Assembly: GCA_913061385.1 (NCBI GenBank)
Contig: CAJXTM010000317.1
Location: 1-5,606 of the forward strand
From: an uncultured Rhodopirellula sp.
GTDB lineage: Bacteria > Planctomycetota > Planctomycetia > Pirellulales > Pirellulaceae
DNA length: 5,606 nt
Direction of reading: 5' to 3'
Shown piece by piece: positions 1 to 5,606 of this stretch; the first letter of the stretch is position 1; every line of letters starts with the position of its first letter. The notes beneath the pieces were generated by a model that saw nothing but the letters and a program-made list of their open reading frames with translations, was not told the origin of the DNA and ran no database searches. Made by a program: the position numbers and the translations under genes.

Positions 1-48
1 CGAGATCAGCCTCGGTCTCGTGGGCTCGGAGATGTGTATAAGAGACAG
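1..48 (+). other. Nextera i7 sequencing adapter (not genomic)
   Basis: This is library adapter left on the contig. Positions 1-6 (CGAGAT) are the end of the P7 primer, 7-14 (CAGCCTCG) an 8-base i7 index, 15-29 the linker GTCTCGTGGGCTCGG and 30-48 the 19-base hyperactive Tn5 mosaic end AGATGTGTATAAGAGACAG. Native sequence starts at 49. The reading frame of the following gene stays open into the adapter and would give a false N-terminus MYKRQ from a GTG at 34. The adapter layout is established knowledge and the match is exact by eye. Confidence 0.98.
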
Positions 49-60
49 AGTCAATCAGGG

Positions 61-1626
61 ATGAATCGCGAGGATGTCTTAAAACGCTTTCATGCTCACG
101 AGGGCGTGTGGGATGTCGTGGTGATTGGAGGTGGAGCCACTGGTGTAGCCGTGGCCATGGATGCGGCAATTCGCGGTCTGAGTGTTGTGCTGGTTGAGCA
201 ATCAGATTTTGGGAAAGGGACTTCCAGTCGCAGTACCAAGCTGGTTCATGGTGGGGTCCGTTATTTGCAACAGGGGAACATCACACTTGTCCGGGATGCC
301 CTGCGGGAACGTACGTTACTGAGAGCCAATGCACCTCACCTGGTTCACGACTTGCCATTTGTGATTCCCTGCCGAAGCTGGTGGCAGCGTTTCTTTTATG
401 GGGTGGGTTTGAAGGTCTATGATTTCCTTGCTGTGGGTAACAGCTTTGGAAGCTCGCGAAACTTGTCAGTAGCTGAAACGATGAAGACAGTTCCAGTGCT
501 GAGCAGGAATCAGATCAAGGGTGGAGTCCTGTATCATGATGGTCAATTTGATGATGCGCGATTGCTGATCAGCATGGTGCGAACAGGCCATGATGCGGGC
601 GCATGTTTATTGAATTACATGCGAGTTACAAGTTTGATTCGCGGTAAGGATCAAGGTGTTTCTGGGGTTAACGTCAGCGATGCTGAATCGGGAGAGGAGT
701 TCAGTATCAAGGGTCGAGCTGTGATCAATGCGACTGGGCCATTCAGCGATGCAATCCGCTCGATGGACGATGCAAACCAGGAAACCATGATTGCCCCAAG
801 TCAGGGTGTGCATTTGGTTCTACCCCGTGCTTTTTACCCTGGTGATACAGCGATCATCGTACCGAAGACTTCCGATGGGAGAGTGATCTTCGTTATTCCT
901 TGGCACGGACACGCTATTGTTGGAACGACAGACACCCCAATTGACGAGGCCTGTCTTGAACCGATGCCGCAACAGCAGGAAGTGCAATTTCTGCTCGCCA
1001 CGGTAGCTGATTACCTTGAACGGGCACCCGAACCTGAAGACGTGCTTGGTTATTTCACAGGTGTGCGTCCTCTGGTTAAGGGTGATAAGTCAGCACGAAC
1101 AGCGTCGCTGTCGCGTGATCATGTCATACGGGTGTCGGCCACCGGTTTGATCACGATCGCGGGCGGCAAGTGGACGACAGTACGAAAAATGGCCGAAGAT
1201 TGCGTGAACAAAGCAGTTCAATTGCACCGGCTTGCAGCTCAGCCATGCAGTACACAGAATCACAAGTTGCACGGCGCGTGTGATCAAGTTGTCGAGACCG
1301 GTGAGCGTGCTGTTTATGGAGCAGATCTTGTGCATCTGCAACAATTGGAACATTGCCAGCCGAAGTTAGCGAAAAAATTGTCAGACTCCTTTGGTATCAC
1401 AGCAGCGCAGGTAATCTGGGCTGCACGGCAGGAGATGGCACAGACTGTCGAGGATGTGCTGGCGCGTCGGACCCGTGCGTTGTTCCTAGATGCTCGAGCC
1501 GCTGTTGCCATGGCACCTGCGGTGGCAGCTTTATTAGCAGAAGAGTTAGGTCGCGACGCCGAGTGGTGTGACATGCAAGTGAACGAATTCAACCAAGTAG
1601 CAAAAAACTACCTTCCAGTGTCGTGA
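61..1626 (+). CDS. glpD: Aerobic glycerol-3-phosphate dehydrogenase (FAD-dependent)
   Basis: Oxidises sn-glycerol-3-phosphate to dihydroxyacetone phosphate and passes electrons through FAD to membrane quinone; this family works at the inner face of the cytoplasmic membrane. Taking ATG 61 as start, the protein is 521 residues, normal for the family (about 500-560). Visible motifs are the Rossmann dinucleotide-binding GGGATG (23-28) ending at Glu46, the family signature TSSRSTKLVHGGVRYL (54-69), NATGP (223-227), GTTD (288-291), GVRPL with Arg336, and GGKWTTVRK with Lys370; the last two match the substrate-binding Arg/Lys of E. coli GlpD. The C-terminal helical domain carries AARQEMAQTVEDVLARRTRAL. 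ATG 61 puts the Rossmann fold about 17 residues from the N-terminus, as in relatives. Only 12 native bases precede it and these are also open in frame, so a slightly earlier start off the contig cannot be excluded; the GTG at 34 is adapter. CAGGG abuts the ATG, too close for a normal ribosome site. glpF follows 41 bases downstream, probably in the same operon. Confidence 0.95.
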   Translation: MNREDVLKRFHAHEGVWDVVVIGGGATGVAVAMDAAIRGLSVVLVEQSDFGKGTSSRSTKLVHGGVRYLQQGNITLVRDALRERTLLRANAPHLVHDLPFVIPCRSWWQRFFYGVGLKVYDFLAVGNSFGSSRNLSVAETMKTVPVLSRNQIKGGVLYHDGQFDDARLLISMVRTGHDAGACLLNYMRVTSLIRGKDQGVSGVNVSDAESGEEFSIKGRAVINATGPFSDAIRSMDDANQETMIAPSQGVHLVLPRAFYPGDTAIIVPKTSDGRVIFVIPWHGHAIVGTTDTPIDEACLEPMPQQQEVQFLLATVADYLERAPEPEDVLGYFTGVRPLVKGDKSARTASLSRDHVIRVSATGLITIAGGKWTTVRKMAEDCVNKAVQLHRLAAQPCSTQNHKLHGACDQVVETGERAVYGADLVHLQQLEHCQPKLAKKLSDSFGITAAQVIWAARQEMAQTVEDVLARRTRALFLDARAAVAMAPAVAALLAEELGRDAEWCDMQVNEFNQVAKNYLPVS

Positions 1627-1658
1627 GCCTGCGTCTGGGATTGAAATCATCTTACATC

Positions 1659-1665
1659 GAGGAAA
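1659..1665 (+). promoter_or_regulatory. Shine-Dalgarno site of glpF
   Basis: GAGGAAA lies two bases before ATG 1668, with the AGGA core four bases from the start codon. It decides the start of glpF against the in-frame GTG at 1623, which overlaps the glpD stop as GTGA but has no purine-rich stretch before it. Confidence 0.7.
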
Positions 1666-1667
1666 AT

Positions 1668-2525
1668 ATGAGTCCTTACGTTGCAGAATTTATCGGAACG
1701 ATGCTGCTGATCCTGTTTGGCAATGGAGTGGTTGCCAATGTTCTGTTGAAGCGTACTAAAGGAAACGATGCAGGTTGGATTGTGATCTCAGCTGGTTGGG
1801 GTGTGGCCGTTTATATCGGAGCATTTTGTAGCAATGAATATAGTGGGGCTCAACTCAATCCAGCTGTGACTGTCGCGACGATGCTCAATGGCGACTTGGG
1901 TTACTTGATGGGAGCCGGTTACATGCTGGCCCAGTTCCTCGGCGCCATGGCGGGTGCTTTGCTGGTTTACTTGTTTTACAAAGAGCACTTCACGGTGACG
2001 CAGGACCCGGATGCAAAGTTGGGTTGTTTTTCAACAGCCCCCAATATTCGAAAGTCAGGCCAAGCTTTCTTTTGCGAGATGGTTGGAACTTTTGCGTTGA
2101 TCTTGCCCATCTTTCTGATCGCCTCACCAACATTAGTGCACAAATCGAAAGTTGCCGAAACGGTTGCCTCTGGCGCTGATGTGGCAGGTGCTGATGTGGC
2201 AGGTGCTGATGTGGCAGGTGCTGATGTGGCAGGTGCTGATGATGAATCCGGACTCCCCGAATCAACGTTGGGGTTGGGATCTCTTGGATTACTTCCCGTG
2301 GGATTGTTGGTGTTTGGAATTGGCATGTCACTTGGTGGGACGACGGGATACGCCATCAACCCTGCACGTGATCTTGGGCCACGAATAATCCACGCCTTGT
2401 TGCCCATTAAAGGTAAACGGGACAGTGACTGGAGTTACGCTTGGGTGCCGGTGGCTGGACCGATCGCAGGTGCCATTCTTGCCACTGGCGTGTACAAGCT
2501 TCTTTCCCTGACAGTTGCATCCTGA
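1668..2525 (+). CDS. glpF: Glycerol uptake facilitator (aquaglyceroporin, MIP family)
   Basis: A 285-residue inner-membrane channel for glycerol and similar small polyols. Six hydrophobic helices are visible at about 5-27, 36-54, 79-104, 133-153, 203-222 and 251-280, with two half-helix NPA motifs: SGAQLNPAVT (Asn64) and GYAINPARDLGPR (Asn231). The Asp right after NPAR is the glycerol-facilitator hallmark. Ungapped alignment by eye to E. coli GlpF around each NPA gives a selectivity filter of Trp44, Gly219, Tyr228 and Arg234 (Trp48, Gly191, Phe200, Arg206 in E. coli), so glycerol rather than water selectivity is expected. Odd points: Gln62 replaces the usual His of SGAHLNPA, and loop D between helices 4 and 5 (about 154-202) is enlarged by an acidic GADVA pentapeptide repeat at 169-191. 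Start ATG 1668 is chosen for its GAGGAAA site and MSPYVAEFIGT, the usual N-terminus of this subfamily. It sits 41 bases after glpD, supporting a shared glycerol-use operon; no kinase or regulator gene is in view. Confidence 0.94.
   Translation: MSPYVAEFIGTMLLILFGNGVVANVLLKRTKGNDAGWIVISAGWGVAVYIGAFCSNEYSGAQLNPAVTVATMLNGDLGYLMGAGYMLAQFLGAMAGALLVYLFYKEHFTVTQDPDAKLGCFSTAPNIRKSGQAFFCEMVGTFALILPIFLIASPTLVHKSKVAETVASGADVAGADVAGADVAGADVAGADDESGLPESTLGLGSLGLLPVGLLVFGIGMSLGGTTGYAINPARDLGPRIIHALLPIKGKRDSDWSYAWVPVAGPIAGAILATGVYKLLSLTVAS
2172..2240 (+). repeat. 15-bp in-frame tandem repeat inside glpF
   Basis: Four full copies of GGTGCTGATGTGGCA (2172-2186, 2187-2201, 2202-2216, 2217-2231) are followed by a 9-base partial copy (2232-2240). 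Copy 1 differs only by GGC for GGT; copies 2-4 are identical. Each unit encodes Gly-Ala-Asp-Val-Ala, giving residues 169-191 of GlpF. Because the unit is 15 bases, gain or loss of copies would change protein length without a frameshift. The near-perfect identity at DNA level points to recent slippage expansion, and copy number may vary between strains or be mis-assembled from short reads. Confidence 0.95.
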
Positions 2526-2598
2526 TGCTCGAATCCGTTTTGCATTGAGCTTGTTGAATCACCTGCCAAGTATTCTGACTGCTGGCCAGTACCAAGGT

Positions 2599-2628
2599 TG
2601 CACTTCAGTACTCATGGACTGGAGTGCA
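2599..2628 (+). terminator. Intergenic hairpin between convergent genes, possible terminator
   Basis: The arms at 2599-2609 (TGCACTTCAGT) and 2618-2628 (ACTGGAGTGCA) pair as an 11-bp stem with one G-U wobble around an 8-base loop. It lies 73 bases after the glpF stop and 23 bases beyond the stop of the opposing gene. Neither side has a run of T, so it is not a classical intrinsic terminator; on the minus-strand RNA the wobble becomes an A-C mismatch. The remainder of the 126-base gap (2526-2651) shows nothing recognisable. Confidence 0.35.
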
Positions 2629-2651
2629 GTGATCTAAGAAAACTTGGGTAC

Positions 2652-5559
2652 TCACTTTACCGTGATTGGCAGGCTTTCGGAGTGGCTGTTGAATTCCGGT
2701 GCGTACATGCATTGGATTTCCGCTACGCCTGTTTGATACTTGCCTCGCAGTTGAACACGTGTTGAATATTCAAAGACATAGGTCCCTTTGGGTAGGTAGT
2801 CAATGAAGAAGTGACTAGCTGTGTCACGGGTCGACTCGTAATAGGCGAGTCCATCCTGAAACTTGTAGCGAGAAAGCACATTCACTGGTTCGGTCCCACT
2901 GCCGCGGTAATCTTTGAGGTGGATGTACTCCATGTCCCGGTCTGTCTTCAGAACGACACGTACGACCAGTTCATCACCGACTGCAACAGGGCCTTTGACC
3001 GGTTCGAGAGTTGGACCACTGATGGTATTCTTTTTGATAAGTAGTTGTTTCGTCAGTTTCAGGGGGGTGCCTTCATAGGCGGTCACTTTGGACATGTCCT
3101 CCATGTACTGCCAGTGAACACTTCCCCAAGCAACGCCTTTGTCAATTTTCTTGACAACGATATTTCCTTGATCGGGTTTCACATCCGACCCAACAACTCG
3201 TGCTTCGTAGAATCCTGTCCCCGCTTCGATGTCTTTTGGCTTGATCGGTTCACCTGCCAGCGCAATCTGAACGATTTCATTAGAGGCGAGTAGATCGCTG
3301 CCACGTAGCAGGAGCGAGTAGACGGCATCAGCAGTTGCCTTGGTTGTTTTCCAGTCTTGAGTCTGCTTCTGCTTCAGCATCCATACTTTGCAGTCCTCGA
3401 CTGATTTCTGGTCGTTCATTACCTCATCAAAAGCCTCAATCATCATGGCTTGAGTTTCGATCGGGGCGCGGTACCACCACCAAGAAAGTTCCGTGTCACG
3501 CCAGAACATCCCAAGTTCATCATCAGTCACGGAATGTTCCTTGATAGATGCCATGATCGCTTTGGCTGTTTCCAGTTCATCGACACGTTTGAGTGCGATG
3601 GCGAGATGGGCCTGAGATTGTCGATAACCTAGTTTTAGCCAATGTTCTTTGGCTTGCGATGTCCAGTAGTTGAATGCAGCCTTATGTTGTTGGGCGATTG
3701 CTTGATCTTTTAAGAAGAAGCTTCGACCGTAAAGGTATAGTGCAATGGTGGAGCTGAGATGATTCTTATCTCGGTTTTCAGGCTTGATTTCGTTGTATCG
3801 CTTTGTGGCCCAATTATCGAGATGTTTGAGTGATTTGACTGCTGCCGAAACATCCACATCAACACCAAGATGCCGCATGCGTCCAAAGCCGGTGGTGATG
3901 TAGAGGGTGATGTAACTGTTCGGCCGGCCACCAGCAAACCATGGCCACGAACCATCTTGCAGTTGCATTTCCGTAATCTTTCGGAGTGCTCTTCCCGTCT
4001 CACTGTTGAGCCGATTGTCATCAAACAGGATCCCGACATTTCGTCGTGCTTGGCTCTCACTTTGTGCCTGTCGAAACCATGGGGTTTCTTCAATCATCAA
4101 AGACTTCAAGTCCTCGTTTTTCTCCAAGGGGCTGTCCAGAGCGGGGGTCGCTCGCCACTGTTCAAAGACGCGGTGAATCTTGGGATCACTATTCGCAATG
4201 TGTCGTGCCAATGCATTGGCGTACAGTCGGTTGAATGTTTGCTCACTGCACTCGTGCGGATACTCCATCAGGTACGGCAGGGCCATGACGGCGTACCAGG
4301 ACGGGTTCGAGGTCATTTGCACAGTCAATGACTGGTGCTTCAGAGATTGTGACTGACCCGATTGAAGTAGTTTCTCAAACGAGAATGTTTCCGTAGCAGG
4401 ACCGCGAATTGGTAACGGCAGCGACTCGGTCACAAGAATACGTCTTGAGAGGATCGGCAGATAACCAATCTCGCCGTCATCCAGTTTTCCTGTCGACGCA
4501 ACCGCTTTGTAGGTCAGGAAGCCAAGGTCATCGGGGATTCTTAATCGCCATGAGTAGGTTTTTGATTCACCAGCAGCCATTTTAAATTGCTGCTTTGGCA
4601 TTGAGTTGCCAATTTTTGAATCGACTTCGGCGTCGGTTCGTGCATCAGCAAATGTCAATTGGACAGTACCTGACTGTTGTGTCGGTGATTGATTGCTGAC
4701 TTTGACTGTGAATTCCACCTCATCACCCTCGCGGAGGAATCGCGGTGGGTTGGGTTGCACCATTAAGTCTTTGGCCGTGACAGTTGTCCCTGTGAGAAAT
4801 CCAGATCGCAATTTCTGATCATGGGCGAAGCCCATGAAACGCCACTCTGTAAGGGCCTCGGGCATCGTGAATTCAAGGCGGATAATTCCATCCTCATTGG
4901 AAACAAGATCCGGATAGAAGAAGGCAGTTTCGTTAAGGTTTTTGCGAATGGAGACGGTGTCGAGATCCACTGGTTTTTCCGCAGCCTTCTCATCCGCTTG
5001 TTTGAAACTTGCACTCTTTTTGTCAGATGCTTCAACCAAACCACCCATCGTCATTCCCTCTGCAGCCTTGCTCATTGGGGGAGCGGCGGCATTCATTGCA
5101 GCAGCAGGTGCATCCATCAGCATCTCTTGCGTCGCAGCACCGCCACCACCGCGAGAACGAAGCATCCTGCGGCCAACCGGTCGCATCGTTAGGCTTTGAG
5201 TGATGCGTGATGGCCAATGGCGATAAGTCAGGCTTGCATCGCGATAAGAACTCTTCCAAGAGTGAAAGATCGCTTGCAAATTCTTCTGCTGGTTTTGGAA
5301 ATACGTTCTCGATGTGAGGGTGTCCCGCCGAAATCCATTGATTGCGGAAGGCCACGAGTGCGGTCGGTAGGCATCCAGCGATGCGTCGTACATCGTTGCC
5401 ACAAGTTCAGCAATACGCTTCTCAGCATCAACACCGGTGATGATCGCAGTCCACTTTTCCTGTGCACCCGGTTTCAATTTCGACACCATGTGTTCCCACT
5501 TCACCAACAACTGTTTGTTTGTCCATGGAACATTTACAAACTGAGTGTTCACATAGGAT
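2652..5559 (-). CDS. Bacterial alpha-2-macroglobulin, C-terminal part (5' truncated)
   Basis: C-terminal 968 residues of a large protease-trapping macroglobulin. Such proteins usually have 1,500-2,000 residues and are secreted or lipid-anchored in the periplasm. Counting from the first native codon (Ser, 5558-5556), the order is: end of the pre-bait macroglobulin domains (1-120, with TMYDASLDAYRPHSW); a low-complexity bait-like segment (125-175); the core A2M domain (205-300, NLNETAFFYPDL and MPEALTEW); the helical thioester domain (about 410-760) with CSEQ (Cys437-Gln440), the Cys and Gln that form the internal thioester in this superfamily, DGSWPWFAGG and APIETQAMMIEAF; and the C-terminal MG10-like domain (about 825-968) ending in YAPEFNSHSES. 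The frame is intact up to the adapter, so truncation is due to the contig end; signal peptide and N-terminal domains are not visible. The upstream GTG giving ...SEMCIRDR is adapter. Known role of the family: after bait cleavage the exposed thioester binds the attacking protease. Convergent with glpF, so separately transcribed. Promoter lies outside the window. Confidence 0.93.
5040..5186 (-). other. Bait-region-like low-complexity segment of the macroglobulin
   Basis: This stretch encodes residues 125-173 of the visible macroglobulin. It starts with a basic cluster (RPVGRRMLRSR, 126-136), then four glycines (137-140) and an Ala/Met/Pro-rich stretch (141-173) with pairs of AAAMNAAAPPM type. 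It lies directly before the core A2M domain, where the family carries its protease bait. The compositional bias and place are seen directly; the bait function is inferred from position. The clustered Arg residues would suit trypsin-like proteases. Confidence 0.6.
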
Positions 5560-5606
5560 CTGTCTCTTATACACATCTCCGAGCCCACGAGACCGAGGCT
5601 GATCTC
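5560..5606 (-). other. Nextera i7 sequencing adapter, reverse orientation (not genomic)
   Basis: Mirror image of the left end: mosaic end CTGTCTCTTATACACATCT at 5560-5578, linker CCGAGCCCACGAGAC at 5579-5593, index CGAGGCTG at 5594-5601 and the first bases of P7 (ATCTC) at 5602-5606. The index is the reverse complement of the one at 7-14, so both ends come from the same library. Native sequence ends at 5559. Confidence 0.98.

Noticed and set aside
1314..1592. Cys/Ser/Ala-rich minus-strand reading frame inside glpD
   Set aside because: Antisense shadow of the Ala/Arg-rich C-terminal domain of GlpD; biased composition and no independent support.
2152..2388. Plus-strand reading frame with a MWQVL repeat
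   Set aside because: It is the +1 frame of the same repeat within glpF, with no start signal and no recognisable protein features.
1976..2407. Minus-strand reading frame with an APATS repeat (and another with HLPHQ repeats)
   Set aside because: Both are antisense shadows of the 15-bp repeat in glpF, which stays open in several frames because of its composition. The glpF frame explains the region with clear membrane helices and NPA motifs.
2526..2651. Small gene or RNA in the intergenic gap
   Set aside because: A minus-strand frame crosses 2407-2595 but overlaps the end of glpF and has no start signal or protein character. Apart from one hairpin the gap has no structure suggestive of an RNA gene.
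3870..4331. 153-residue plus-strand reading frame opposite the macroglobulin thioester domain
   Set aside because: It has no recognisable motif or ribosome site, and the opposite strand encodes strongly conserved macroglobulin sequence including the thioester motif.
1..5606. Composite transposon with 47-bp terminal inverted repeats carrying three genes
   Set aside because: The repeats are exactly Nextera mosaic end, linker, i7 index and P7 stub; there is no transposase gene and no flanking target duplication can be seen.

Overview
The window is a metagenome- or draft-assembly-style contig of which only about positions 49 to 5559 are biological. Positions 1-48 and 5560-5606 are the same Illumina Nextera i7 adapter in opposite orientations: part of P7, the index CAGCCTCG / CGAGGCTG, the 15-base linker and the 19-base Tn5 mosaic end. 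Both terminal open reading frames run into this adapter, so their apparent N-termini (MYKRQ... on the left, ...SEMCIRDR... on the right) are artefacts.

The genomic part looks like a Gram-negative-type bacterium of medium GC. The aquaglyceroporin belongs to the family form with GLGSLG and GGTTGYAINPARDLGPR signatures. The large macroglobulin has the ECSEQTFNR thioester motif and a YAPEFNSHSES C-terminus. That combination reminds me most of Planctomycetes (and, for the macroglobulin, Bacteroidetes). This taxonomic reading comes from protein style only; there is no rRNA or other marker gene in the window.

Layout. (1) Positions 61-2525, plus strand: a two-gene glycerol module. It holds an FAD-dependent glycerol-3-phosphate dehydrogenase (glpD), then after 41 bases a glycerol channel (glpF) with its own Shine-Dalgarno sequence. 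GlpF would let glycerol into the cell, a glycerol kinase (not in this window) would phosphorylate it, and GlpD would oxidise glycerol-3-phosphate to dihydroxyacetone phosphate and pass electrons to the respiratory quinone pool. (2) Positions 2526-2651: a 126-base convergent intergenic gap with one good hairpin. (3) Positions 2652-5559, minus strand: the C-terminal 968 residues of a large bacterial alpha-2-macroglobulin with an intact thioester motif. Its N-terminal half lies beyond the contig end. It has no obvious functional tie to the glycerol genes.

The most interesting native features are a perfect in-frame 15-bp tandem repeat (GADVA units) inserted in the predicted cytoplasmic loop D of GlpF, and the low-complexity, Arg/Gly/Ala/Met-rich segment at the bait-region position of the macroglobulin. 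I see no RNA genes, CRISPR array, native mobile element or clearly new multi-gene system here.
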